In this document: piece after piece, positions 16,785 to 24,781 of the stretch | Layout: every line of letters starts with the position of its first letter | Position numbering within the stretch: position 1 is the first letter of the stretch | NCBI RefSeq assembly: GCF_040358255.1 | Contig: NZ_CP132938.1 | Span: forward strand, 3,782,001 to 3,846,000 | Direction: 5' to 3' | DNA from: Tunturibacter gelidoferens | GTDB lineage: Bacteria; Acidobacteriota; Terriglobia; Terriglobales; Acidobacteriaceae | DNA length: 64,000 nt | Notes under the pieces: generated by a model | Databases searched by the model: none | What the model saw: the letters and a program-made list of their open reading frames with translations, nothing else | What the model was told of the DNA's origin: nothing | Made by a program: the position numbers and the translations under genes

Positions 16785-16810
16785 TTGTCATCCCCGAAGG
16801 GGATCTGCGG
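16785..16810 (-). repeat. Dispersed palindromic repeat R1 (inverted orientation)
   Basis: On the minus strand it reads CCGCAGATCCCCTTCGGGG then ATGACAA, a good match to the R1 family. It is followed by a partial repeat of its flank (TTGCCGTTGCCTG) up to 16850. Confidence 0.75.
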
Positions 16811-16960
16811 TTGCGGTTGTCGTAAGCATTTGCCGTTGCCTGTCTTTTGTCTTCTCTATCGTCCAGCCCCCGGCCATGACAATTACTTTTTCTAACTCAG
16901 GCAAAAGCGACAGTTGCACAGTTCAAGAGCAATCGCAGGCAAAACCGCTCAGCCCTGCAG

Positions 16961-17233
16961 TTTCTGTCAACCCCAAAAACTCCTAACTCCAGCCTACACA
17001 GTCACATACGCGTGGCGCATGAGTCATACCATTCAGCTATACTTAAATAAGAGATTGTTAGGAAGCCCCCGATAAGAATCGGGGCTTATTTTTGTCCGAC
17101 GCGTTTAAAGCAGCAAGTCACCTGAATTGAATACTTTAGCTTCAAACCTTTTATAATGAATACTCTGCACTCAAAGCGGGGCGCAAACACATGAAAACAG
17201 ATACTTTATCAATTGAAGGGTACGGGGTGGTAC
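16961..17233 (+). promoter_or_regulatory. Composite intergenic element copy P2
   Basis: TTTCTGTCAACCCCAAAAAC is at 16961-16980; CGTGGCG begins at 17011; -10 TATACT is at 17038-17043. Next comes the hairpin AAGCCCCCGAT-aaga-ATCGGGGCTT (17063-17086) followed by ATTTTTG, a good intrinsic terminator. Then TTCAAACCTTTTATAATGAA (17141-17160) and GGGTACGGGGTGGTAC (17218-17233). If transcribed, a short RNA of about 45 nt would end at the T run. The region between here and flgL (17234-17332) holds only a weak inverted repeat GTCCCGC/GCGGGAC that may terminate the flagellar transcript. Confidence 0.6.
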
Positions 17234-17332
17234 ATAAAGTCCATCTTCGGAGCTAGATAGCCAGCAAGCGTCCCGCCGCGGCCAACGAACTGCTCGCATC
17301 CTGGAGCAGCGGGACAAACTGCCGGAATCCGT

Positions 17333-18235
17333 TTATCTCATGAGCTGAAAGAGGTCTTGTTGGTTTGCCAGGGTATTCATGACGCTAAGCAAGGCCTGAT
17401 GTTGAGTCTCGGCAGACGACAGTTGCGTCGCCACTACCGCCGGATTTGCGGAGACCAGACTGCCCTGCGCCACCAGAAGCTGACTTTCACTGGTCTGTGC
17501 AAAGGTACTGGCGGAGTTGAGCCGACTCAAAGAGCTATCGAGTATTTGCCGCTGATCGGACAGTTGACCAAGAGCGGTGGTGAGCGCGGCCGTATCGGTC
17601 GAGAGGCTCGCGGTCGAGGCGCCACTCGAAATATCGCCGATCAATTGACTCAGAGCGCCCATAATCCCGGTGGTTCCCGAACCGAAGACAGAGGAGCCCG
17701 GCAGATTGATTGGAAGCTTTTGTCCGCCTGGCACTTCGACGGTTTGCACATTGGTGTCGCCGGCGTAGGTAGCTGTCGCTGGAGTGGCGACGGTATTGAG
17801 CGTAAAAGGCTGAACGGACCCCTGGCTACCGCTGAACAGATATTGCCCCTGATAACTGGTATTCGCCAGCGAGACCACCTCACTGAGAATTCCGCTGAGC
17901 GATTGAGCAACGCTGGCGTTGTTCGATGCGTTCTGCGTTCCGTTGTTGGCTTCCACCGCGAGCGAGAGCGCCTTGTCGATCTGAGTCACCACGTCGCCCA
18001 AAGTCGAGTCTGCCACCTGCATCATCGATCCCACCCCGGTAGCTGACTGAACGAACGTGTCCGCTTGTTCGATCTGACTGGCCAGGAGGGTGCTTTGCGC
18101 AACGGCAACCGGATTGTCCTGAAGAGATTGGATACTTAGTCCGCTTGATAGCTCGGACGTCAGGTTGTTAATCATGGAGCTGGACTGGTTGAGTGCCCCG
18201 GTAAGGCTGCTGAGATAAGTTGGATCTACTCGCAA
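17333..18235 (-). CDS. flgL: Flagellar hook-associated protein FlgL (HAP3)
   Basis: FlgL forms the second junction ring between hook and flagellin filament. The 300-residue length is typical. The flagellin-like N-terminal coiled coil contains SLTGALNQSSSMINNLTSELSSGLSIQSLQDNPVAVAQ. The middle carries the FlgL-type YLFSGSQGSVQPFTLN and YAGD motifs. The C-terminal helix pairs with the N-terminus (SSAETQHQALLSVMNTLANQQDLF). It is last in the flgM-flgN-flgK-flgL set and is separated from flgK by 49 bp. Composition here is G+C-richer than the middle of the flagellar block. Confidence 0.93.
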   Translation of the reverse strand: MRVDPTYLSSLTGALNQSSSMINNLTSELSSGLSIQSLQDNPVAVAQSTLLASQIEQADTFVQSATGVGSMMQVADSTLGDVVTQIDKALSLAVEANNGTQNASNNASVAQSLSGILSEVVSLANTSYQGQYLFSGSQGSVQPFTLNTVATPATATYAGDTNVQTVEVPGGQKLPINLPGSSVFGSGTTGIMGALSQLIGDISSGASTASLSTDTAALTTALGQLSDQRQILDSSLSRLNSASTFAQTSESQLLVAQGSLVSANPAVVATQLSSAETQHQALLSVMNTLANQQDLFQLMR

Positions 18236-18284
18236 GATGCGCTCCTGATTGGTAGTTCGTTAAGTCGAAGAGTGCCTGGGCCTA

Positions 18285-19697
18285 CTAGGTCACTGTCGTT
18301 TGTTCACCAAGATTGATTGCGCTCGCCATCAGAGTGTCAACGATCGAGAACACCTGAGATGCCGCTTGATAGGAGCGCTGATATTGCGTTAGATTCGATG
18401 CTTCTTCATCGGAAGACACACTCGAGAGCGAATTGCGCTGCGTCGTAAGCTGAGTGAGCGTAGCCTGCTGGGTTGTATTCTCCGTGGTCGCTCCAGATGC
18501 ATCGCTGCCAACCTGATCGAGGAATGAGGCGAGGAAACCTGTGGCCGTCTGGCTCCCAACCACGTTCGTCGTAGAAAGATCGGCGAGAGTAGTGGCATTG
18601 CCGTTGCCCGAAGACCCCTCGCCCGCAGAAGCGGCCGCGACGGCCCCTGGGGCAGTTGCAGACACCGCAATCGATGCAGCAGAACCAGTCGCACTGCCCG
18701 GCAGGCTGAAGAGCGCCAATCCTGGGTTTCCGCTACTGTCAACACCCAGCTCGTTCTGCTGATTTACTGCAGTTCCAAGGGAAAAAGCTAAGTTATCTAA
18801 TGCCGCTGAATAAGCCGGCAAGTACTGATCCCTCGCCTGCAAAGCACCACCCAGGTCTCCGCCGCTGAGGTTTGAAGTTACGTCCTGAGGAGGATCCCCT
18901 GCCAGCACGTCCGTGTTGCCTCCCACCTGCGTCGTGCTCACTTGAAAGGACTGATCACCGCTAACCAAAACTGCTCCACTGCTTGTTGTCAGAGCAATGC
19001 CGTTGTTTGAAGTTGAAATTTGATCCAGTCCAACGAGCTGAGACAGTTGATCGATATCCTCCTGCCGTTGGTCTTCGAGACTGCCAGCATCCCCATTTGG
19101 ATTGCTGCTGGCGATCTTAGAATTAAGAGAGGCTATCGAAGATGTGAGGGAGTTTATCTGACTGACATCGCCGCTGACTTTCTGATTGAGACTAGTCGAT
19201 ATCTGGGAAAGCTGACTCGATGCGGTATTGAATGCGCCGGCTAACGCGCTCGCTGCTGTTAGTACTTTTTGCCGCGTTGCTGTGTCAGACGGATTAGCCT
19301 CCAGTGAAGACAGAGAACTGAAGAACCCGTTAATTGCGGTGCCAAGCTGAGACGACGCTACGGCTCCCGACCCCGTTGAAGCCGAGGTCAACCCGAATAT
19401 GTTTTCTACCTGCTGCAAAGCAGTTTGAAGCGCTGTGCTCTGCGCCGTGGCCTGTGTTTGCTGCTGTACGCGCTGTTCAAGAACGCGATCCCTCTGAGAC
19501 GAAACCGTAGCAGTGACGCCTGAGCTCTGGGCCATCCCACTGAGAGAGACGGAATCCCCCGACTGGAAACTTACGACCTCGCGCGTGTAGCCAGGCGTGA
19601 GTTGATTCGCAACGTTGTTAGCGGTCGCGTTCAGCGCAGCCTGGTCTGCCAGTAAAGCTTCGCTGGCTATATTCAATAATGACGTTAGTGTGCCCAT
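18285..19697 (-). CDS. flgK: Flagellar hook-associated protein FlgK (HAP1)
   Basis: FlgK is the hook-filament junction protein. The 470 residues start with the rod/hook family motif LLNIASEALLADQAALNATANNVANQLTPGYTRE. They continue with the FlgK signature VSSQRDRVLEQRVQQQ and end with the C-terminal helix SNLTQYQRSYQAASQVFSIVDTLM. An Ala/Ser/Gly-rich low-complexity insertion lies around residues 330-370. Its start overlaps the upstream flgN-like gene by 13 bp, suggesting translational coupling. The C-terminal part is G+C-rich and the N-terminal part AT-richer. Confidence 0.94.
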   Translation of the reverse strand: MGTLTSLLNIASEALLADQAALNATANNVANQLTPGYTREVVSFQSGDSVSLSGMAQSSGVTATVSSQRDRVLEQRVQQQTQATAQSTALQTALQQVENIFGLTSASTGSGAVASSQLGTAINGFFSSLSSLEANPSDTATRQKVLTAASALAGAFNTASSQLSQISTSLNQKVSGDVSQINSLTSSIASLNSKIASSNPNGDAGSLEDQRQEDIDQLSQLVGLDQISTSNNGIALTTSSGAVLVSGDQSFQVSTTQVGGNTDVLAGDPPQDVTSNLSGGDLGGALQARDQYLPAYSAALDNLAFSLGTAVNQQNELGVDSSGNPGLALFSLPGSATGSAASIAVSATAPGAVAAASAGEGSSGNGNATTLADLSTTNVVGSQTATGFLASFLDQVGSDASGATTENTTQQATLTQLTTQRNSLSSVSSDEEASNLTQYQRSYQAASQVFSIVDTLMASAINLGEQTTVT

Positions 19698-19945
19698 TGG
19701 TCTCTCGTGTCTCTCCCGTGCAGGTGGTGAAGTGCAGCCAGATTCGACTCACAATTTTGAACAATGAGTTCAAGCAGATGCTTCTTTGCCAAAATTGAAC
19801 TTAGGCTACCTGTGCTACATACGATGCTGTATTTCGCAAGCGCTGAGATCCGCTCTTCCAGGGTTTGTAGTCTATTCAGATCCAAAATGGTGAGAGCCTT
19901 AATCGTCTCATCGAGTGCGTCAGCCACTGTCTGATCAATTGCCAT
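19685..19945 (-). CDS. Putative FlgN-type export chaperone
   Basis: This 86-residue, entirely helical protein (DQTVADALDETIKALTILDLNRLQTLEERISAL) lies exactly between flgM and flgK, where flgN is found in many flagellar operons. FlgN chaperones keep FlgK and FlgL export-competent. The sequence is shorter than classical FlgN (about 140), and no diagnostic motif can be seen, so the name rests on position, size and helical character. It overlaps flgK by 13 bp and follows flgM by 2 bp. Confidence 0.55.
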   Translation of the reverse strand: MAIDQTVADALDETIKALTILDLNRLQTLEERISALAKYSIVCSTGSLSSILAKKHLLELIVQNCESNLAALHHLHGRDTRDQWAH

Positions 19946-19947
19946 AG

Positions 19948-20256
19948 TTATTCCAGTAAGGACCGCATGATCTTGTCTGCCACGTCTGACGAAGACACCG
20001 TGTACCTTCCAGCGGCGATCGCTTCCTGCAAAGATGAAACCTTCGCAGTTCGTGTATCTGAAGCTCCAAGAGACTGAAGTACGAGGCCGCCCGTTGAACT
20101 CAAAGCCGTATCGTCGGCGCGGCCTACATTTGCGCTAAGTGCTTCAGATTTGTCGTCCACGGTCCCGGGCGCGTTCACGGTTACAACCGGCTGCGCTTCA
20201 GATAGAGTGACCGCGTTGGCTGTCTGTTGACTGCCAATTCCACTTATATAGCTCAT
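19948..20256 (-). CDS. flgM: Anti-sigma-28 factor FlgM
   Basis: FlgM holds sigma-28 (FliA) inactive until the hook is complete and FlgM is exported. This 102-residue protein has a disordered N-terminal half and the family C-terminal pattern VSSLQEAIAAGRYTVSSSDVADKIMRSLL. The ATG follows GGAGG at four-base spacing. A sigma-28-type promoter stands directly upstream (20280-20306). FlgM, its putative chaperone gene and the late genes flgK and flgL would then be under the sigma factor that FlgM inhibits. Confidence 0.9.
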   Translation of the reverse strand: MSYISGIGSQQTANAVTLSEAQPVVTVNAPGTVDDKSEALSANVGRADDTALSSTGGLVLQSLGASDTRTAKVSSLQEAIAAGRYTVSSSDVADKIMRSLLE

Positions 20257-20279
20257 GATGAGCCTCCGTCTACATGACT

Positions 20280-20306
20280 ATATCGACATCCAACCCTCAA
20301 ACTTTA
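20280..20306 (-). promoter_or_regulatory. Sigma-28 (FliA)-type promoter of the flgM-flgK-flgL set
   Basis: On the minus strand TAAA (20306-20303), a 15-bp spacer and GTCGATAT (20287-20280) match the flagellar sigma-28 consensus TAAA-N15-GCCGATAA with two differences in the -10. The -35 part overlaps the end of flgJ. The start codon of flgM is 24 bp downstream. Confidence 0.7.
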
Positions 20307-20623
20307 GTACCCGAAGGTTTTCTTTCTGAGTCTTGTTGATGCTCTTTAGTGATCTGCTTCACTACGCTTCGAGCGATCCCGAAGCCGCCACCCTTCGATA
20401 TCGCCTTTGCAATAGACTCCGTCCCGAAGCTGCTCATCGTGTCGGAAGCAGAGTCGTCATTCTTCTCTTCTTCTCCCCAACTACTTTGCCCATGCTGCAT
20501 TGGTTTTAACAGCTCCTGCAACATTGTCGCTTCGAATTGTTGTGCAGCATCCACCAGCTTGGCTTGTTTTTGTCTTGGGACGTCGGAAACAGATGGGATT
20601 GAGACATCTAACTCTATTTTCAT
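20297..20623 (-). CDS. flgJ: Rod-binding protein FlgJ (N-terminal domain only)
   Basis: The 108 residues contain the rod cap/rod-binding motif KLVDAAQQFEATMLQELLKPM and the following GFGIARSVVKQI helix. The C-terminal muramidase domain present in enterobacterial FlgJ is absent, so another hydrolase must open the peptidoglycan for the rod. It overlaps flgI by 4 bp (ATGA-type coupling). Single-domain FlgJ is common outside gamma-proteobacteria. Confidence 0.88.
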   Translation of the reverse strand: MKIELDVSIPSVSDVPRQKQAKLVDAAQQFEATMLQELLKPMQHGQSSWGEEEKNDDSASDTMSSFGTESIAKAISKGGGFGIARSVVKQITKEHQQDSERKPSGTKV

Positions 20624-21807
20624 AGGACTTCAATCTCCGCTTCCAATGCGCCCGCAGACTTCATCGCCTGAAGAATCGAAATGACGTCCCGCGCGGAGGC
20701 CCCGATCGTCTGGAGGCTTCGAACCAGGTCGTCCACAGTAGCTCCTTGCTTTAGCTCAATTCGGTTGACCGGTTTATCTTGAGCGTCGACTCTTGTCTGC
20801 TGAACGACCTGTGTCGTGCCACCTGAGGAAAATGCGTTTGGTTGTGATACTTGAAATTCGCTCACCACGTTGACAGCTAATCCACCATGAAGGATAGACA
20901 CCGGCTGCAAGACGACGGTCCCGCCAATAACTACCGTTCCTGTACGCTCATTGACAACCACCTTTGCGCGAGGAAAGACAGGTACTTCTATGGACTCAAC
21001 CTGAGCCAATAGGGCTGGAACCTCTTCACCGACGGCCACCAGCAAATCAATCCTTCGGCTATCGAGAACGTGGGCAGCAGGTCGTCCTAACGAATGATTA
21101 ATCGCAAGAGCCATCGCTTCTGCGCTACGAAAATCGGCGTCGTTCAACAATATTGAGAATTGCTTTTTCCCTTCCAAATCAAGCGGGACGCCGCGTTCTA
21201 CCATCGCTCCGAACGGTACTCTTGCAGTATTGGGGTGATTGTATTGTTTTACGTTTCCATTAACGTTAATCGAATATCCCCCGACTACCAATGGTCCTTG
21301 CGCCTGTGCATATATTTTTCCGTCCGATCCATAGAGAGGGGTCATTAGGAGTAGTCCGCCCTCGAGGCTTCTCGCGTCACCCGCCGAGGAGACCGTAATA
21401 TCCAGTTTGGTGCCTGGACGAGCGAAGGGTGGCAACGTGGCCGAAACAAAGACTGCAGCAAGATTTTGTACTCTAATCGCCGATGCTGGTACGCTGACTC
21501 CCATGCGCAGCAACGTTGACGCCAATGTTTGAGCAGGAAAGGTTGTTTGCTGACTGTCGCCGGTACCTTGAAGGCCGACAACTATGCCGTATCCAACCAA
21601 TTGATTGTCACGAATACCCTCGATTGAAGCGACATCTTTAACGCGCGCCTGCCTTGACGTAGATGTTGTCGCATCTGAAGGAAGAGCACACCGAGCCGAA
21701 GCAATAAAAAGAATCAATAGACATGCAAAGGAGATTGGGAGTCTTGGGAGGTTTTCATCTAACTCTAGTTTTTCCGGCTTGTTAGCAACATGCATGGAAT
21801 TCCTCAT
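20620..21807 (-). CDS. flgI: Flagellar P-ring protein FlgI
   Basis: FlgI polymerises in the periplasm into the peptidoglycan-layer ring. The 395-residue protein has a signal peptide (SFACLLILFIASARC). It then has the highly conserved VKDVASIEGIRDNQLVGYGIVVGLQGTGD and TLASTLLRMGV, then NVAAVFVSATLPPFARPGTKLDI and GGLLLMTPLYG. Later come VVNERTGTVVIGG and a conserved C-terminal helix. Its start overlaps the flgH stop by one base. Presence of P- and L-ring genes shows a diderm envelope. Confidence 0.97.
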   Translation of the reverse strand: MRNSMHVANKPEKLELDENLPRLPISFACLLILFIASARCALPSDATTSTSRQARVKDVASIEGIRDNQLVGYGIVVGLQGTGDSQQTTFPAQTLASTLLRMGVSVPASAIRVQNLAAVFVSATLPPFARPGTKLDITVSSAGDARSLEGGLLLMTPLYGSDGKIYAQAQGPLVVGGYSINVNGNVKQYNHPNTARVPFGAMVERGVPLDLEGKKQFSILLNDADFRSAEAMALAINHSLGRPAAHVLDSRRIDLLVAVGEEVPALLAQVESIEVPVFPRAKVVVNERTGTVVIGGTVVLQPVSILHGGLAVNVVSEFQVSQPNAFSSGGTTQVVQQTRVDAQDKPVNRIELKQGATVDDLVRSLQTIGASARDVISILQAMKSAGALEAEIEVL

Positions 21808-22646
21808 TAAAAAACCAACACCTTTTGGAGAAGACGAACCAAGACATTTTGACGATGGGTGTAATCGTTGATAATTCCCTTCCCGCGTACTTCAAGCTCC
21901 AGACTAGAGATCGCTGTCGATAGAACTTGATTTTGTTGGGATATATCCTCGGGACGGACTAGTCCTCTCAAAACGATCGTCTGTGTCTGCTGACTAAACT
22001 CCACCTGTCGAGCTGCCTCTATCACGAGCATCCCATTCGAAAGAACCTCTATCACTTGCCCTCCAAACGTAGTGCTCAGGCTCGAATTAGTTGCACTTGT
22101 TCCCTGCGCGTTAAGTCCTGACGAGGACGTTTGATTGATTAAGTTTTGCAACGCGTTCCCCGCATGCAGAGTGCCGATTAGACCAGAGATGGAAGAACTG
22201 GCGTTGGACGCTCGCGAGTTCTTCACCGTGCCGTCCGTCGACGCTGCAAGGCTCTCGGAGACCACGACCGAAATCAGATCATGTGGCCGCATAGCCCGTA
22301 CATCCGTGTTGATGCGAGTAAGCCTTCCACTGTCAGTCCAGATAGATCCTGGTGCAGGCTGGATGTTGGAGTTCTCCGCCCGCACTCTCTCCAAATAAGA
22401 GGACAGGGAGGCTGCAGCCACATTAGGCTTCGGCTCAATCAATTTATGGATCGCTTCGATCTGTGCCTGCAGCGAGGGAAACGTCAAAAACAACATCACC
22501 GGGACAGCGATTCTCGCTGCGAAACGATTTGATCTTTTCTGGCCCAACAACACCAAAGAGGGTTGATTTGTAAGTATTTCGACCTTATCGAGCACTGGCT
22601 TACGGATGAAACTAGTAAATAAACTCATCCCTGGGATCCCCCTCAT
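21807..22646 (-). CDS. flgH: Flagellar L-ring protein FlgH (no lipobox cysteine)
   Basis: FlgH makes the outer-membrane L-ring. This 279-residue protein keeps the family motifs GSIWTDSGRLTRINTDVRAMRPHDLISVVVSES, then GGQVIEVLSNGMLVIEA, GLVRPEDI and the C-terminal GKGIINDYTHRQNVLVRLLQKV. FlgH is normally a lipoprotein, but this sequence contains no cysteine at all. It has a hydrophobic segment (AVPVMLFLTFPSLQAQ) that looks like an ordinary secretory signal about 50 residues in. The start overlaps flgA by 4 bp. A shorter start such as ATG at codon 7 is possible. Confidence 0.93.
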   Translation of the reverse strand: MRGIPGMSLFTSFIRKPVLDKVEILTNQPSLVLLGQKRSNRFAARIAVPVMLFLTFPSLQAQIEAIHKLIEPKPNVAAASLSSYLERVRAENSNIQPAPGSIWTDSGRLTRINTDVRAMRPHDLISVVVSESLAASTDGTVKNSRASNASSSISGLIGTLHAGNALQNLINQTSSSGLNAQGTSATNSSLSTTFGGQVIEVLSNGMLVIEAARQVEFSQQTQTIVLRGLVRPEDISQQNQVLSTAISSLELEVRGKGIINDYTHRQNVLVRLLQKVLVF

Positions 22647-23182
22647 GGTTTCATCTCCACATCAGACGGCCCTCGAACGATGCCGGAGAATTGTTCCGCT
22701 ATCGTCTGGTCGTCTGTACCTCTGCGCAAGAGTCGCACTTTTATGAGATCGCCCAATCCGCCATTCCCTTCTGAGATCCCGGCGACTTCAATCCGTAAGA
22801 AGCTTTCTTGCCTCCAAAGCCGAACAATTTCGCCGGCACGAATTAGGACAGAAGAAGGAATATTGTTTACACTTCCCTGCTCTCTGAGTCGTATCGGCGG
22901 AATTGAATCGGGCAATGGAAGAGCGACCGCGGGCCATCCTGGATGACCGCAATGAATAATCGTCGCCCAACTCTGCCTCAAAACCGGGTCGGACTGAATC
23001 CTCGCCACACGATAACCACCGCTCTCCAATATCGAATACGATGAGCTCGTGACGTCCACGGCTATCGCATCAGTTGGCGTTTTGTAACAGACTGCGAGAG
23101 CTGTACTGGTAAGCCATGTTCCGTGCAGTAAGAGAAAAGAACTTCTGCCAATCGTTTTGAATACTGAGAAGGTATCGGACAT
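22643..23182 (-). CDS. flgA: Flagellar P-ring assembly chaperone FlgA
   Basis: FlgA is the periplasmic SAF-domain chaperone that assists FlgI polymerisation. The 179 residues show an N-terminal hydrophobic segment (SSFLLLHGTWLTSTALAVC). The C-terminal SAF region runs VLIRAGEIVRLWRQESFLRIEVAG.SEGNGGLGDLIKVR, with the final GIVRGPSDVEM. It lies between flgG and flgH, with 6 bp to flgG and a 4-bp overlap with flgH. The N-terminal half is divergent. Confidence 0.82.
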   Translation of the reverse strand: MSDTFSVFKTIGRSSFLLLHGTWLTSTALAVCYKTPTDAIAVDVTSSSYSILESGGYRVARIQSDPVLRQSWATIIHCGHPGWPAVALPLPDSIPPIRLREQGSVNNIPSSVLIRAGEIVRLWRQESFLRIEVAGISEGNGGLGDLIKVRLLRRGTDDQTIAEQFSGIVRGPSDVEMKP

Positions 23183-23188
23183 GGCGGT

Positions 23189-23977
23189 CTACCGAACGAG
23201 ACCATTAATCTGTGAGTACATGTCATCGGCGACATGTATTACTTTAGAGTTACTCTCGTAGGCACGTTGCGCCAGAATCATTTGCACGAACTCTGCGACA
23301 ACATCAACGTTCGAATTTTCTAGATACCCTTGCTGCAGTGTTCCTATTCCGCTGGTCCCCCCAGGAGTGTCCGTGATGGGATTGCCGGAGGATGCTGTCT
23401 GTTGCAACAAATTACTGCCGATGGAACTCAGGCCACCCGTATTAGGGAAAGTTGCAAGCTGAATGGTGCCAAGCTGCGCGGCGTTTGTCTGTCCAGGAAG
23501 CGTTGCAGTTACAACGCCGTATTGAGAGATCACGACATTAGTAGCATTAGACGGGATCGTGATCGCAGGCAAGATCGTATCCCCAGAAGAGGTTACAATC
23601 GTGCCCTGACTGTTCAAGTGAAAGTTCCCAGCGCGCGTGTAAGCAATGGTTCCGTCGGGAAGAGAAACCTGGAAAAATCCCGCGCCTTGAATCTCAAGGT
23701 CATATGGGTTGCCGGTGTTGTTAGGATCGCCCTGCGTCATAATTACTTCGCTGGCTGCTGTCTTGGTACCAAGACCAACCTGCAAGCCAGCCGAAAGAGT
23801 CTGCTGTGTCTCGGCGGATCCGGGAGTGACCAGATTTTGATAGATCATGTCTTCAAATTGCACTTGACGCTGTCTGAAACCCGCAGTCCCCGAGTTCGCC
23901 AGATTGTTTGCGATGGTATCTAAATTTGTCTGCTGGGCGCTCATTCCACTTGCGGCTGTATAAAGTGCACGAATCAT
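23189..23977 (-). CDS. flgG: Flagellar distal rod protein FlgG
   Basis: FlgG builds the distal rod that crosses the P and L rings. The 262-residue length is canonical. The N-terminus is MIRALYTAASGMSAQQTNLDTIANNLANSGTAGFR, followed by the FlgG-specific QFEDMIYQN and GAGFFQV.LPDG..AYTRAG. The C-terminus is QGYLENSNVDVVAEFVQMILAQRAYESNSKVI. AGGAG precedes the ATG. It is the second gene of the flgF-G-A-H-I-J series. Confidence 0.97.
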   Translation of the reverse strand: MIRALYTAASGMSAQQTNLDTIANNLANSGTAGFRQRQVQFEDMIYQNLVTPGSAETQQTLSAGLQVGLGTKTAASEVIMTQGDPNNTGNPYDLEIQGAGFFQVSLPDGTIAYTRAGNFHLNSQGTIVTSSGDTILPAITIPSNATNVVISQYGVVTATLPGQTNAAQLGTIQLATFPNTGGLSSIGSNLLQQTASSGNPITDTPGGTSGIGTLQQGYLENSNVDVVAEFVQMILAQRAYESNSKVIHVADDMYSQINGLVR

Positions 23978-24025
23978 TTCAAGCTCCTTGTCTTGTATAG
24001 AACTCTATAAAATATGGACTTTTGG

Positions 24026-24781
24026 TCAAACTCGAGGAAGATCTTCTGACGCCGTTTTATCGAAATCATTGTTGAAGACGCTCAACGCTTTTTGCATCAT
24101 CTCCGCCTGTCGTTGCACCAGCACCAGTTGCATCGTGCCGTGAACGGCATCTTCATTAGCTCCTTCTACCGAGCCCTGTTCTACCGAAACATTCGCTGCA
24201 ATGGGTTTTGTTTCATTTGCAGAAAAGCGATTAGAACCTTCAGCGGAGAGAACTGATTTATCTGAAAAATCGAAGGCTCCAACCTTGCCTACAATTACGC
24301 TGCCGTCTGTTGTAGAGACCGAGATGTTCCCATCGGGTGACACGTAGATGTTGCCTGTTGGGATGGTGATGGGCTTGAGGTTGGCGTCGAGCACTGCCTC
24401 TCCCCGACTTGTTTGCAGCACTCCCTTGGGGGAGCGGGAGAAGGCTCCGTCTCTTGTGTACCGGATGCCGTTGGAGGTCTGGATGGCGAAGAATCCTTGA
24501 CCTTCCAGGGCGAGGTCCAGCGGATTGCCGGTGGCTTTCAGCTCTCCCTGTCCGAGATCCAGCCGATTTCCGCCTAGAACCCCGAAGCCGTTTACGGATT
24601 GGCCGACCTGGGATGCCGTCGCGGGGTCCTGATCGATGCCTCCCGCAAGAACCCCGCTGAAGTAGTCGCGCTGAGCACGAAAGCCAGAGGTTCCTGCGTT
24701 GGCCAGGTTGTTGGCTGCAGTGTCGAGCGCTTGCGTGCGTGCCAAGAGTCCTGTGTATGCTGCGTAGAGTCCGCTGTCCAT
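24026..24781 (-). CDS. flgF: Flagellar proximal rod protein FlgF-like
   Basis: The 251-residue protein of the rod/hook family begins MDSGLYAAYTGLLARTQALDTAANNLANAGTSGFRA. In the middle it has ATGNPLDLALEGQGFFAIQTSNGIRYTRDGAFSRSPKG, and at the end SVEGANEDAVHGTMQLVLVQRQAEMMQKAL. Order before flgG points to FlgF. Base composition changes inside the gene: 24181-24240 has 24 of 60 G+C, whereas 24421-24480 has 38 of 60, with the step near 24350. The ATG at 24781 lacks an obvious ribosome site. Confidence 0.88.
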   Translation of the reverse strand: MDSGLYAAYTGLLARTQALDTAANNLANAGTSGFRAQRDYFSGVLAGGIDQDPATASQVGQSVNGFGVLGGNRLDLGQGELKATGNPLDLALEGQGFFAIQTSNGIRYTRDGAFSRSPKGVLQTSRGEAVLDANLKPITIPTGNIYVSPDGNISVSTTDGSVIVGKVGAFDFSDKSVLSAEGSNRFSANETKPIAANVSVEQGSVEGANEDAVHGTMQLVLVQRQAEMMQKALSVFNNDFDKTASEDLPRV

